64,000 nucleotides of DNA from UBA2882 sp051877575 (GCA_051877575.1 JBJEJA010000010.1:1-64000), one strand, 5' to 3'; shown: positions 22,679 to 32,647, numbered from the stretch's first letter. Notes: generated by a model not told the origin, from the letters alone. Translations and numbers: made by a program.

Positions 22679-23839
22679 ATGAAAAAGAAAATTGTTTTGT
22701 GGATGACATTAATGATAGCGGTTGCAGTAACAGGATGTACACAGGATACAACAACGGTGGCAGTGCCGGAAACACCGGTACAGGCAGAACAGGAAACACC
22801 CGCAGAGGAACAGAATACGGAGCCGGTTTCTGTGGTAATTTATTACGGGAATATGCAGGCTGACGGCTTTGATCAAAAGGAAGTGGAAATTGAAAGTCTG
22901 ACGGCGGAAAATATCCTGGAGCAGCTTGCGAAAGTAAATGTCGTTTCTATTGATACAGAGGTAAACAGCTTCGAACAGGACGGAAAAAGCCTGAAACTGG
23001 ATTTATCCAAAGGGTTTTCCCAGTATATTAATATGATGGGAACAAGCGGTGAATATATTGTTATTGGCGGCATGGTAAATACGTTTTTAAGTGCTTATGA
23101 AGCGGAAGACATTCTGATTACGGTTAACGGAGAAGTTTTAGAGACCGGACATGCCGTTTATGAGAATCCGCTGACTTTTTTCGAAAACAATGATACAGAT
23201 GATGGGACGGAGAAAGAAGAGGCGAAAAGTCCGATGTCGTATCGCCTAAAGGATGAGACTTACAAGCAGGCGGGAGCAGAAATCTATTATCCGCAGTTTA
23301 CGGATATGTCGGACGGAGCTGTTCAGGATCAGTGGAATGCAGCGATCAGAGAAATCACTGTAGGAGCCGCAGAGAAGATGAATAGCGATTACGAATCCTA
23401 TAAAGTGGATTACACTATTAAAAGCTGTGATACGGAATTTGTATCTTTTGTATTTACACAGGAAATCAATGTGTACGGACATATTGCAAAGGACATTTAT
23501 GCAATCAGTTTTGACATGGTGGAAGGGAAAAATGTACGTCTGAGTGATTGGGGCGAAGCCGTTGATACGGCAGCATATAATCTGGCGAATCACGGATATT
23601 ATAAAATCTTAAGCGATGATGTGGACAGAGAAACCTATGATGAATATATGAAAACCTCAGAGCTGTCTGCGGATGAATTTAAAAAGGAATTTTTGCAATA
23701 TGATTATGAGTTGGAAGACCTTGACAAAGTGCCGGCAGGAACCAGCTATGTCAAGGATGGGGAACTGATCATTATTATGGATGTTCCGGAGGCATTGGGT
23801 GGTGCGCTTGAGATCGCAACCGGAATTGAAGTCAGATAG
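22679..23839 (+). CDS. Lipoprotein with GerMN-like and DUF3298/DUF4163 domains
   Basis: ATG at 22679 follows AAAAGGAGG; an earlier in-frame ATG has no site. 386 aa. Signal peptide with lipobox VTGC (Cys20), a Thr/Glu-rich linker to about 50, then a GerM-like beta domain (about 51-155: VSVVIYYGNMQADGF, SLKLDLSKGF) and a C-terminal DUF4163/DUF3298 RsiV-type domain (about 185-386: YPQFTDMSDGAVQDQWNAAI). Anchored on the outer face of the membrane. Probably binds a cell-wall ligand; function unproven. A DUF4125 gene follows. Confidence 0.82.
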   Translation: MKKKIVLWMTLMIAVAVTGCTQDTTTVAVPETPVQAEQETPAEEQNTEPVSVVIYYGNMQADGFDQKEVEIESLTAENILEQLAKVNVVSIDTEVNSFEQDGKSLKLDLSKGFSQYINMMGTSGEYIVIGGMVNTFLSAYEAEDILITVNGEVLETGHAVYENPLTFFENNDTDDGTEKEEAKSPMSYRLKDETYKQAGAEIYYPQFTDMSDGAVQDQWNAAIREITVGAAEKMNSDYESYKVDYTIKSCDTEFVSFVFTQEINVYGHIAKDIYAISFDMVEGKNVRLSDWGEAVDTAAYNLANHGYYKILSDDVDRETYDEYMKTSELSADEFKKEFLQYDYELEDLDKVPAGTSYVKDGELIIIMDVPEALGGALEIATGIEVR

Positions 23840-23862
23840 AAGAAAGGAAACACAAAACAGAA

Positions 23863-24495
23863 ATGGCACAGATTAACGAGAAAGAGCAACTGGTTTTTGA
23901 TATTGCACAGGCAGAATGGGATTTGTTTCAACTGGTACAGAACACCGGCGGAAGAGCATCCTGTCAGAATGATTCGGATACATTTTTTAAGATGCGTATG
24001 AGTCAGTGGATGGTTTTCTCTATGGAAACGTTGCAAAGTTATATGGATGATTTACAGAGTGCGGCGGATGAGGGAAGAAATCTGATTTTTGAAAAATATG
24101 GTTATATGATGGAAACTACGTATCCGGAGGAGTTTGCGGAAATTAAAAAGCATCTGCCGGCGGTTTCAAAGGAAGCGGAACAGATGATCGATGAAATCGC
24201 GGCTGTCCATATCAGATGGGACAGAGAGGTTTATGAAAAATATCCGCATATCCGCGAAAACGGCAGAGTTTTCAGAACCGGTGAAGACAATGTGTTTAAC
24301 GGTTCTTCGTCGGAGAGCTATCTGAGAGGGGAATATAAGACTTATTCCCTGAAAACATTGCAAATGATTTATGATCAGATAACGGCAGCTGATCGGAAAG
24401 GCGAAAATCTGCTGGAAAAGATCGTAGAAAACGAAGTGAAATTTTACGGATATCAGTCGTTGCAGGAAGCAGAGGAAAAGCACGGCAGAATATAA
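23863..24495 (+). CDS. DUF4125 family protein
   Basis: 210 aa, entirely soluble and helical, no signal. Typical segments: IAQAEWDLFQLVQNTGGRAS near 15-34, SQWMVFSMETLQSYMDDL near 47-64, FEKYGYMMETTYPEEF near 78, LRGEYKTYSLKTLQMIYDQI near 158. Family function unknown. GAAAGGAAAC is the likely ribosome site, rather far (about 13 bases) from the ATG. It sits between a lipoprotein and a GDSL hydrolase, and a single small operon is likely. Confidence 0.85.
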   Translation: MAQINEKEQLVFDIAQAEWDLFQLVQNTGGRASCQNDSDTFFKMRMSQWMVFSMETLQSYMDDLQSAADEGRNLIFEKYGYMMETTYPEEFAEIKKHLPAVSKEAEQMIDEIAAVHIRWDREVYEKYPHIRENGRVFRTGEDNVFNGSSSESYLRGEYKTYSLKTLQMIYDQITAADRKGENLLEKIVENEVKFYGYQSLQEAEEKHGRI

Positions 24496-24523
24496 GGATA
24501 TGAGAAGTTCGGAGAAAAAGAAA

Positions 24524-25606
24524 ATGCAGGATAGAGAAAAAAGAGCATTCGCTTGGCCCGGTATGGATGACGGTGCGGTATGCAGAGCGATAAAAAAGGC
24601 GGCTGCGGGACAGCCGGTTACGATAGCGGCATTGGGAGGATCCATTACAGAGGGATTCCATTCCTCGAGCCCGGAAAAATCTTATGCGGGCATCATGAGA
24701 AAATGGTGGGAAGAGAGATTCCCCAATACGGATATTCGTTACATCAATGCGGGAATCGGAGCTACAGATTCCTATTTGGGGCTCCACAGAGTACGGCGTG
24801 ATGTGTTGGCATACGAACCGGATTTTGTCATTGTGGATTTTACCGTTAATGACCGGGCAGAGGAGTTTTATGGCAGAAGCTATGAAAAACTGATTCGTAC
24901 CTTGCTTGCGGCAGAAAGTAAACCGGCAGTGGTTCTTTTGTTTATGACCATGGAAGACGGCACCAATGCCCAGGAATTTCATTCCAAAGTGGGAGAGAAG
25001 TATCGCCTGCCTATGATCAGCTACGGGAATGTAGTTTTAGCAGAGATACAGGAAGGACAATATCGGTGGGTGGACATTTCACCTGATGATATTCATCCCA
25101 ACGACAGAGGACATGAGATTGCAGGCGGGCTGGTACGGGCTTATCTGGATCGCATTTATGGGGAATGCATGGAAGGTAGTGCGGATGAGCCGACATCCGG
25201 TGCGGAAGCAGAGGCAGTGCAGGCGGATATTCTGGATTCGGCAGATACAAAGCCCTTGGCAGAGAACGGCTGGAAGAAGGTCGATCTGCATCCGCATCTT
25301 CATCACGGATGGGTGGGAAATTCCGGAGACGGGCAATTGAAATTTGAGTTAGAGTTCGCTAACTTTGGAATAACTTACTTCAAATCTGTGGACGGAGATT
25401 TCGGGGAAGCGGAAATCTATGTTGACGGTCAATGTGTAAAAGTGCTGGACGGCAATTTTCCCGGAGGATGGGGAAATTACGGACAGAGCGATGAAGTCTA
25501 TACGTCGGACACATCGGCATTGCATGAAGTTTCCATCAGGGTAAAACCCGGTGAAAACGGAAAGACCATGAAATTCGGCGTACTGGCATTACTGGTATCG
25601 GAGTGA
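24524..25606 (+). CDS. SGNH/GDSL-family hydrolase
   Basis: ATG 24524 has GGAG nine bases upstream; ATG 24500 in the same frame is possible. 360 aa from the chosen start. Block I LGGSITEGFH at about residues 28-37 (nucleophile Ser), block II NAGIGATDSYLG near 67 (Gly), block III TVND near 107 (Asn), and block V DDIHPNDRGH near 187-196 (Asp, His) complete the SGNH catalytic set. The C-terminal 130 residues form a beta-rich extra domain with a KSVDGDFGEAEIYVDGQ segment, perhaps carbohydrate binding. No signal peptide, so cytosolic: likely an acetyl esterase on sugars (inference). Confidence 0.85.
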   Translation: MQDREKRAFAWPGMDDGAVCRAIKKAAAGQPVTIAALGGSITEGFHSSSPEKSYAGIMRKWWEERFPNTDIRYINAGIGATDSYLGLHRVRRDVLAYEPDFVIVDFTVNDRAEEFYGRSYEKLIRTLLAAESKPAVVLLFMTMEDGTNAQEFHSKVGEKYRLPMISYGNVVLAEIQEGQYRWVDISPDDIHPNDRGHEIAGGLVRAYLDRIYGECMEGSADEPTSGAEAEAVQADILDSADTKPLAENGWKKVDLHPHLHHGWVGNSGDGQLKFELEFANFGITYFKSVDGDFGEAEIYVDGQCVKVLDGNFPGGWGNYGQSDEVYTSDTSALHEVSIRVKPGENGKTMKFGVLALLVSE

Positions 25607-25710
25607 TTTTTCACCGGATGTTCACACATATTTCAAAATGTTTTCACCTTTATTTTTATGTAGGGGTATAAAATTGGTATATCAAAATATGGAAAAAGGG
25701 GTGAAAAGAT

Positions 25711-27558
25711 ATGGGTAAAAGTAAGACTGGCATTTTGATGATTTTTTCGTTGGTAGTTTTTCTTGCCGCCTGCGGCAGGCAGGATACAGAAGAAACTGCT
25801 GCAGTGAAATCTAATTCTTCCTATGTCGGCACGGTCAGTGCAATAACTTCTGATATGATTACCTTGTCTACAGATGATGGGGATATCACGATTGAATTTG
25901 CCGATTCTGTTGTTTTTGGCAGGGAAATGGATAAGGGAGAACTTAAGTCTGAAAGACCGGAAGGAGCAACAGAAAACGGGCAGGGCGAAACGCCTCCCGA
26001 AAGACCGGAAGGAGCAACAGAAAACGGACAGGATGGAACGCCACCCGAAAGATCGGAAGGAACGAAAAGAAATGACGATTCCGGCATGGATAGCATGGAA
26101 AGGCGGTCCGGGAATCTGACATTTTCGGATATTTCTGTTGGAGATACTGTTACAGTTAATACGAATGATGAAGGCAAGGCCGTTTCCGTCACTCTGTCCG
26201 ACAGTGGCATGAGTGATATGGGTAATATGGAAAACAAGGGGGCCATGGGGATGAATTCCGGTGTGGACAGCTATGATGCCGCTACAGAATTTGCCTCAGA
26301 TGCCTCCGAAAGCGGTAAAGCATATACCTCTGTCGCTAAAGACGAAAATGCAATTCATGTTTTGGAAGGTGCAAAAGTCGCACTTGATAATGCGGAAATT
26401 ACACGCCAGTCCGCTGACAGTACCGGCGGTGATGCCTCCAGTTTCTATGGAGTTGGTGCTGCGGCCCTGGTAACGGATGGTACATTGACCATTACAAACA
26501 GTACAATTGATAGTGATGCCGCTGGCGGTGCAGGTGTATTTGCATATGGCAGTGGTACTGCTTATGTCGCCGATACTACTATTCGCACGGCCCGGGATAC
26601 ATCAGGAGGTATCCATGTGGCAGGCGGTGGTACTTTGTATGCATGGGATCTGACTGTGGAAACCAATGGGGAATCCTCCGCAGCTATCCGCTCTGATCGC
26701 GGAAGCGGCACTATGGTAGTGGATGGAGGCAGTTATATCTCCAATGGGGTAGGCTCTCCGGCTGTTTACAGCACGGCAGATATTACTGTAAATAATGCAG
26801 AGCTGATATCCAACGGCTCTGAAGCTGCCTGCATTGAAGGAATGAATACCATTCGGCTTTTTGACTGCAATCTCAGTGGTAATATGCAGGATCTGAGTCA
26901 GAATGATTGTACATGGAATGTGATTTTGTACCAGAGCATGTCCGGTGATTCAGAAGTTGGCAACAGCACTTTTGAGATGGTAGGAGGCACTTTGACCGCA
27001 GGAAATGGCGGTATGTTTTATACAACCAACACGGAATCCACCTTTCTCTTATCTGATGTAGATATTACTTGTGATGCGGACAGTGAATTCTTTCTGAAAT
27101 GCACCGGAAATACCAACCAGCGGGGTTGGGGGACTGCCGGGGAAAATGGTGCAGACTGCCGCTTTACTGCCATTGATCAGGTTATGGAAGGAAATGTAAT
27201 CTGGGATTCTATCAGTCAGCTGGATATGTATATTCTGGAAGATAGCACTTTGACGGGAGCGGTCATCAACGATGAAAGTGCTGCCGGAGAAGGCGGCAAC
27301 AGTTATGCTGCATTGTATATTGATAAAACCGGTCGATGGATTGTCACCGGTGACAGCGTATTAAGCTCCTTACACAGTGCGGGGATTATTACGGATGCGG
27401 AAGGAAATACAGTATCTATCATAGGAACCGACGGAAAGGTTTATGTGGATGGCAGTAGTCAATATACCATTACGGTGAATTCATACGACAATGATGTGGA
27501 TGTATCAGAGGCTGCCACTTTGGACAATTGGAATGATTTCGCAGTTACGAAGCCATAA
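25711..27558 (+). CDS. Lipoprotein with right-handed beta-helix and short tandem repeats
   Basis: 615 aa. Lipobox LAAC (Cys21). Residues 32-160 are a small OB-like beta region interrupted by a repeat insert: two and a half copies of an 18-residue unit (ERPEGATENGQ-GETPP form, residues about 80-125). From 190 to 600 a right-handed parallel beta-helix is indicated by repeated turns: TLTITNSTIDSD, TAYVADTTIRTA, TLYAWDLTVETN, TMVVDGGSYISN, TLTAGNGGMFYT. Such lipoproteins are thought to bind or process surface polysaccharide; a catalytic site is not evident. Monocistronic, ribosome site AAAGGGGTG. Confidence 0.82.
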   Translation: MGKSKTGILMIFSLVVFLAACGRQDTEETAAVKSNSSYVGTVSAITSDMITLSTDDGDITIEFADSVVFGREMDKGELKSERPEGATENGQGETPPERPEGATENGQDGTPPERSEGTKRNDDSGMDSMERRSGNLTFSDISVGDTVTVNTNDEGKAVSVTLSDSGMSDMGNMENKGAMGMNSGVDSYDAATEFASDASESGKAYTSVAKDENAIHVLEGAKVALDNAEITRQSADSTGGDASSFYGVGAAALVTDGTLTITNSTIDSDAAGGAGVFAYGSGTAYVADTTIRTARDTSGGIHVAGGGTLYAWDLTVETNGESSAAIRSDRGSGTMVVDGGSYISNGVGSPAVYSTADITVNNAELISNGSEAACIEGMNTIRLFDCNLSGNMQDLSQNDCTWNVILYQSMSGDSEVGNSTFEMVGGTLTAGNGGMFYTTNTESTFLLSDVDITCDADSEFFLKCTGNTNQRGWGTAGENGADCRFTAIDQVMEGNVIWDSISQLDMYILEDSTLTGAVINDESAAGEGGNSYAALYIDKTGRWIVTGDSVLSSLHSAGIITDAEGNTVSIIGTDGKVYVDGSSQYTITVNSYDNDVDVSEAATLDNWNDFAVTKP

Positions 27559-27562
27559 AAAA

Positions 27563-27713
27563 ATCCAATCAACTGCAAGAAGACGGGATTCGTTTGCAGA
27601 GTGTTAATTATGTGGAAACAAAATCTTGAAAAGGGTCCCGTCTGTTGATATTTGGATGGGAAAATGATATCAATCAGCAAAATTCTGAATTTCAAAACGA
27701 GCAGTTCTGCTCG
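27563..27713. repeat. Long imperfect inverted repeat followed by a GC hairpin
   Basis: Three paired segments run in order: ATCCAA (27563-27568)/TTGGAT (27652-27657), TCAAC (27569-27573)/GTTGA (27644-27648), AGACGGGA (27581-27588)/TCCCGTCT (27636-27643). A hairpin CGAGCA-gttc-TGCTCG (27698-27713) follows. No T tract, so it is not a simple terminator. Remaining bases to 27851 hold no gene; AAGGAAG (27838-27844) serves dgt. Confidence 0.45.
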
Positions 27714-27851
27714 GAAATATCCAAGAAAAACGAAAAAAATATTTGAAATGAAAACGAAAAAAAGGAAATAAGGAGATTCCGCAGAATATGTAATGTAGGC
27801 GTATGAAAATCGGAATTTTGTCTTAAGAAGCCAAAAAAGGAAGAATAAGAT

Positions 27852-28859
27852 ATGACAATTCGAGAGAACTTAGAACAGTGGGAAAGCGAATATTTAAGTC
27901 CTTATGCCTGCCTCAGCAAAAACAGCAGAGGGCGTTCCAGAGAAGAGGAGCAGTGCGATATCCGGCCTGTGTTTCAGCGGGACAGAGACAGAATTCTTCA
28001 CAGTAAGTCTTTCCGCAGGTTAAAGGATAAAACGCAGGTGTTTCTGACACCGGACGGAGATCATTATCGGACCAGGCTGACACATACTCTGGAAGTGTCG
28101 CAGAATGCGAGAACCATTGCAAAGGCACTGCAGTTAAATGAGGATCTGGTCGAGGCAATTGCATTGGGACATGATTTGGGTCATACTCCCTTCGGGCATG
28201 CGGGTGAGCGGGCATTAAACAGAATTTGCCCCTTCGGCTTTGAGCATAGCGAGCAAAGTGTGCGAACCGTGGAAGTGTTGGAAAAACATGGGCAGGGGCT
28301 GAATCTTACATATGAAGTCCGTGACGGGATCAGAAATCATCAGACTTCCAAAACACCTTCTACGCTGGAAGGAAAGATTGTCAGACTGTCCGATAAGATT
28401 GCTTATATTCACCATGATATGGATGATGCCATCAGGGCCAATATATTAAAAGATGAGGATGTGCCAAAGAGCATCGGTGCGGTTATCGGTTACACATTAT
28501 CGGAAAGACTTGACAGCTTCATTCATGATATTGTAACAAGCAGCCGTGGCAAAAATGATATTACGATGTCTGAGCCCGTGGCAAATGCAATGAAGGAAAT
28601 GCGCCGGTTTATGTTTGAAAATGTGTACCAGAACCCGATTGCAAAGGGGGAAGAGGGTAAGGCGGAAATGCTGATGGAGGCTCTCTATGAATATTATCTG
28701 GCACATTTAGATAAAATACCTCGGGAAACCCTGGAATTGATGGATCGTGACGGCACGCCCAAAGAACAGATTGTCTGCGATTATGTGGGTGCCATGACCG
28801 ATAGATTTGCCATAGCCAAATATGAGGAGTTGTATATTCCCAAGACCTGGCATGGCTGA
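27852..28859 (+). CDS. dgt: Deoxyguanosinetriphosphate triphosphohydrolase-like protein
   Basis: 335 aa. HD-domain dNTPase: HSKSFRRLKDKTQVF at about residues 50-64, H-x-n-HTLEVSQ (RLTHTLEVSQ) near 76, and HDLGHTPFGHAGE near 109-121 provide the metal-binding His/Asp residues; the final Asp is in SDKIAYIHHDMDDA near 183. Splits dGTP (or other dNTPs) into nucleoside and triphosphate. Shorter than E. coli Dgt, as usual in clostridia. Followed 12 bases later by dnaG, in keeping with the dgt-dnaG-rpoD order of this lineage. Confidence 0.93.
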   Translation: MTIRENLEQWESEYLSPYACLSKNSRGRSREEEQCDIRPVFQRDRDRILHSKSFRRLKDKTQVFLTPDGDHYRTRLTHTLEVSQNARTIAKALQLNEDLVEAIALGHDLGHTPFGHAGERALNRICPFGFEHSEQSVRTVEVLEKHGQGLNLTYEVRDGIRNHQTSKTPSTLEGKIVRLSDKIAYIHHDMDDAIRANILKDEDVPKSIGAVIGYTLSERLDSFIHDIVTSSRGKNDITMSEPVANAMKEMRRFMFENVYQNPIAKGEEGKAEMLMEALYEYYLAHLDKIPRETLELMDRDGTPKEQIVCDYVGAMTDRFAIAKYEELYIPKTWHG

Positions 28860-28871
28860 CGGAGAAAAAAG

Positions 28872-30728
28872 ATGTATTATCCGGAAGAATTAGTAGAAGA
28901 AGTCAGACAAAAAAATGATATTGTGGATGTGATTTCGGGATATGTCCGAATCAAGAAAAAAGGCAGCAACTATGTAGGATTATGTCCCTTTCATAATGAA
29001 AAGACAGGGTCTTTCATGGTCAGCAGAAACAAGCAGATTTATAAATGCTTTGGATGCGGAGCCGGGGGCAATGTCTTTACCTTTGTTATGGAATATGAGA
29101 ATTTCACTTTCCCGGAGGCTATGAAGCAGCTTGCGGAGCGGGCAGGAGTCAAACTGCCCGAGGCTGAGTATGATGAAAATACCAAGCGTCAGATGAGCAG
29201 GCGGGCAAAGATGCTGGAGCTCAACAAGGATGCGGCGACATATTTTTATTATCAGCTGCGTGCACCTCAAGGTGCTGTGGGATTGAAATATTTCAGGGAC
29301 AGGCAGTTATCCGATGAGACCATGAAGACCTTCGGACTGGGCTTTGCCAATGTGAAAAGCAATGATCTGACCCAGTATTTGAAAAGCAAAGGCTATACCG
29401 ATGAACAGATCCGGGATGCGGGTCTGGCCACGTTTCATGAAAAATACGGAATGAGTGACAAATTCTGGAACAGAGTCATGTTTCCCATTCAGGATATCAA
29501 CCACAGAGTGATCGGTTTCGGCGGAAGGGTCATCGGGGAAGGAGAACCGAAATATCTGAATTCCCCGGAGACGGAAGTGTTTGATAAAAGCCGCAATCTG
29601 TATGGACTGAATTTCGCCAGAACATCCCGCAAAAATCATATGATCTTGTGTGAGGGCTATATGGATGTCATTGCCATGCATCAGGCGGGATTTACGGAGG
29701 CTGTAGCATCTCTGGGTACGGCATTTACGAGCGGACAGGCCAGTCTGCTTCGGCGGTACACGGAAAATGTGATCTTAGCTTATGACAGTGACGGAGCCGG
29801 TATCAAGGCAGCGCTTCGCGCCATCGGTATCCTGCGGGATGCGGGGCTGACCGGCAAGATCCTGCATTTAGAGCCATATAAAGACCCCGATGAGTTTATG
29901 AAAAATCTGGGCAAAGAGGCGTTTGAAGAACGGATAGAAAATGCCGAGGACAGTTTTTCCTTCGAATTACGGATGCTGGAACGGGATTATGACATGAAGG
30001 TTCCGGAGAGTAAGATGAAATTCCGGCGTGCGGTAGTGGAAAAACTCTATCAGGTGGCGGATCAGTTTGAGGATGCTAAGCCTTTTATCGAAACGGTCTG
30101 CGAGAAATATCACTTCGGCTATGATGAGATGTGCAAGAGTGTGGCAGCCTTTGCCAACAAGCAGGAAATGAATGCAGGTCTGGTGAAAAGAAGAGAACCG
30201 GAAGAGGCACAAAAGCAGGAAAAGCGGGACGAGCCTCTTTTGAAAAGCCAGAAAATACTGCTGACGTGGCTGGTAGACGAACCGCGGCTGTATCCGAAAA
30301 TCAAAAAGTATATTTCTCCCGATGATTTTACGGAAGGAATTCATAAAAAGGCTGCATGCAAGCTGTTCGAAGTGTTGGAGGCGGGGCAGACGCCAAGCCC
30401 CTCTGCGCTGATGACCACCTTACAGGCGGATGAAGAAGCTTCGGAGGGAGAGCAGAAGGAAATCGCGGCACTTTTCTGCACCAAGATATCCGATCATCTT
30501 CGTCAGGTTATGGGGATAAATGAAGTGGATATCGGAGATACTACGTCGGAGTTTGACACAAAAGCGGAAAAGGAAAAAGCACTTCATGATATTGTCGTAA
30601 GCATTAAACGGGCAAGTCTGCAGACCTATATGGAAAAGGGCGGCAGTGATAAAAATGCCTTTACGCATATATTGGAAGCCAAGAAAGCCTTACAGGAACT
30701 GCAAAAAACGCATATTTCTCTGGATTAA
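28872..30728 (+). CDS. dnaG: DNA primase
   Basis: 618 aa, typical length. CHC2 zinc finger near residues 37-65 (LCPFHNEKTGSF, KCFGCGAGGNVF). Catalytic core from about 120 with the Toprim segment LCEGYMDVIAMHQAGF near 258 and YDSDGAGIKAA near 304. The C-terminal helicase-binding part follows from about 430 after a charged linker. GGAG nine bases upstream of the ATG. In an operon with rpoD, the macromolecular-synthesis arrangement. Confidence 0.97.
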   Translation: MYYPEELVEEVRQKNDIVDVISGYVRIKKKGSNYVGLCPFHNEKTGSFMVSRNKQIYKCFGCGAGGNVFTFVMEYENFTFPEAMKQLAERAGVKLPEAEYDENTKRQMSRRAKMLELNKDAATYFYYQLRAPQGAVGLKYFRDRQLSDETMKTFGLGFANVKSNDLTQYLKSKGYTDEQIRDAGLATFHEKYGMSDKFWNRVMFPIQDINHRVIGFGGRVIGEGEPKYLNSPETEVFDKSRNLYGLNFARTSRKNHMILCEGYMDVIAMHQAGFTEAVASLGTAFTSGQASLLRRYTENVILAYDSDGAGIKAALRAIGILRDAGLTGKILHLEPYKDPDEFMKNLGKEAFEERIENAEDSFSFELRMLERDYDMKVPESKMKFRRAVVEKLYQVADQFEDAKPFIETVCEKYHFGYDEMCKSVAAFANKQEMNAGLVKRREPEEAQKQEKRDEPLLKSQKILLTWLVDEPRLYPKIKKYISPDDFTEGIHKKAACKLFEVLEAGQTPSPSALMTTLQADEEASEGEQKEIAALFCTKISDHLRQVMGINEVDIGDTTSEFDTKAEKEKALHDIVVSIKRASLQTYMEKGGSDKNAFTHILEAKKALQELQKTHISLD

Positions 30729-30770
30729 GGTTAAAATATGTAATCAGAAATGGAAGGATGGACCATTAAA

Positions 30771-31880
30771 ATGGATGAAAACACACAGGCAAAGTTTGAA
30801 GAGAAAATGAAGTCTCTTATGGCGATTGCGAAAAAGAAGAAAAATGTTCTGGATTATCAGGAAATCATCAATCATTTTGCGGAACTCGGTCTGGAAGAGG
30901 AGCAGTATGACAAAATACTGGAAATGCTGGAACAAAGCGGTGTTGATGTACTGAGGATGACGGATGACGATGAGCCGGATGAGGAAATCATTCTGGCTGA
31001 GGCGGAAGAGGTCGATGTGGAAAATATCGATCTTTCCGTGCCGGACGGTGTCAGCATTGAAGATCCGGTTCGTATGTATCTGAAAGAAATCGGAAAAGTT
31101 CCGCTTTTGACAGCCGAAGAGGAAATTGAGCTGGCAAAAAGGATGGAAGAGGGAGACGAGGAAGCGAAGAAACGACTGGCAGAAGCGAATCTTCGTCTGG
31201 TTGTTTCCATTGCCAAGAGATATGTGGGACGAGGTATGCTGTTTCTGGACTTGATTCAGGAAGGCAACTTGGGTCTGATCAAGGCGGTAGAAAAGTTTGA
31301 TTACAGAAAAGGATACAAATTTTCTACCTATGCCACATGGTGGATCAGACAGGCAATTACCAGAGCTATTGCGGATCAGGCAAGGACAATCCGTATTCCC
31401 GTTCATATGGTCGAAACAATCAACAAGCTGATCCGTGTCAGCAGACAGTTATTGCAGGAACTGGGGCGTGAACCTACTCCGGAGGAAATTGCAAAAGAGA
31501 TGAATATGCCGGTGGACCGTGTCAGGGAGATTTTGAAGATTTCTCAGGAGCCGGTTTCTTTGGAGACCCCGATCGGCGAAGAAGAGGATTCTCATCTGGG
31601 AGATTTTATCCAGGATGATAATGTGCCGGTGCCTGCGGATGCGGCAGCATTTACCCTTTTGAGAGAGCAGCTGGGTGAGGTACTGGATACTTTGACGGAG
31701 AGAGAACAGAAAGTGTTGAAACTGCGTTTCGGTCTGGATGACGGAAGAGCGCGTACTTTGGAGGAAGTGGGGAAAGAATTTAATGTCACCCGTGAGCGTA
31801 TCCGTCAGATTGAAGCGAAGGCTCTTCGGAAACTTCGTCATCCCAGCAGAAGCCGTAAATTAAAGGATTATTTGGATTGA
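30771..31880 (+). CDS. rpoD: RNA polymerase primary sigma factor
   Basis: 369 aa from ATG 30771, chosen because GGAAGGATGG lies just upstream; ATG 30750 in the same frame would add seven residues and has no site. Region 1.2 EDPVRMYLKEIGKVPLLT near 88, region 2 with DLIQEGNLGLIKAVEKFD and FSTYATWWIRQAITRAI near 190, region 3, and region 4 with TLTEREQKVLKLRFGLDDG and EVGKEFNVTRERIRQIEAKA at the end. A housekeeping sigma-70 (SigA) with a short acidic N-terminal region 1.1. Stop abuts trmK. Confidence 0.96.
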   Translation: MDENTQAKFEEKMKSLMAIAKKKKNVLDYQEIINHFAELGLEEEQYDKILEMLEQSGVDVLRMTDDDEPDEEIILAEAEEVDVENIDLSVPDGVSIEDPVRMYLKEIGKVPLLTAEEEIELAKRMEEGDEEAKKRLAEANLRLVVSIAKRYVGRGMLFLDLIQEGNLGLIKAVEKFDYRKGYKFSTYATWWIRQAITRAIADQARTIRIPVHMVETINKLIRVSRQLLQELGREPTPEEIAKEMNMPVDRVREILKISQEPVSLETPIGEEEDSHLGDFIQDDNVPVPADAAAFTLLREQLGEVLDTLTEREQKVLKLRFGLDDGRARTLEEVGKEFNVTRERIRQIEAKALRKLRHPSRSRKLKDYLD

Positions 31881-31881
31881 T

Positions 31882-32613
31882 ATGAATTTATCGGTAAGGT
31901 TACAGGCAGTTGCGGATATGGTGTCAAAGGGCAGGCGTGTTGCGGATATCGGCTGCGACCACGGATATGTATCCATCTATCTGTGCAGACAGAAGCAGTG
32001 TCCGCGGATTATTGCCATGGATGTAAAGAAAGGTCCTCTGGACAGAGCAAAAGCAAATATTGAAAGATATGGCTTGTCGGATTACATAGAAACAAGGCTT
32101 TCTGACGGCACAAGCGCGCTGGAGCCCGGAGAAGCCGATGCCCTTCTGATTTCAGGCATGGGTGGCAGGCTGACTATCCGGATATTGGAAGAGGGTTTTG
32201 AACGCCTTGGGAAATTTTCTGAACTTGTGTTACAGCCCCAGTCGGAAATTTTTCTGGTACGGGCATTTTTGCGGCAACAGGGCATAAAAATAGTAGATGA
32301 AAATATGGTACTGGATGAAGGAAAGTACTATTCAATCATTAAGGCAGTCTATGAGGAAAAAGAGCAGCTGCAGGAAATGACAGGAACTATGTTGAATACG
32401 GAGTCGGAGGAAGCAGGAAATTCTTACCGACAGATGGTGGAAGATTATTTCGGCCCGGTACTTCTGGTAAAACGTCCTCCGGTTTTCGAAGAATATCTGC
32501 AAAAAGAAGCCGAAAAGACGAAATCATTGCTGTTAAAGGTGACAAAACAGGAGAGAATCCGAGAATTGCAAGAATATTTAACCTATGTGGAGGAAGCGCT
32601 TGATAACAGATAG
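31882..32613 (+). CDS. trmK: tRNA (adenine(22)-N1)-methyltransferase TrmK
   Basis: 243 aa. Rossmann SAM-binding motifs: VADIGCDHGYVSIYL at about residues 20-34, IIAMDVKKGPLDRA near 45, and LLISGMGGRLTIRIL near 84-98 (G-M-G-G typical of the TrmK family). It has an extra helical C-terminal part. Methylates N1 of A22 in tRNA. No ribosome site of its own; translation probably couples to rpoD, whose stop is one base away. Confidence 0.9.
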   Translation: MNLSVRLQAVADMVSKGRRVADIGCDHGYVSIYLCRQKQCPRIIAMDVKKGPLDRAKANIERYGLSDYIETRLSDGTSALEPGEADALLISGMGGRLTIRILEEGFERLGKFSELVLQPQSEIFLVRAFLRQQGIKIVDENMVLDEGKYYSIIKAVYEEKEQLQEMTGTMLNTESEEAGNSYRQMVEDYFGPVLLVKRPPVFEEYLQKEAEKTKSLLLKVTKQERIRELQEYLTYVEEALDNR

Positions 32614-32647
32614 TTGTCAGTGAAAAGTCACGGTAGGAGGTATGGGT

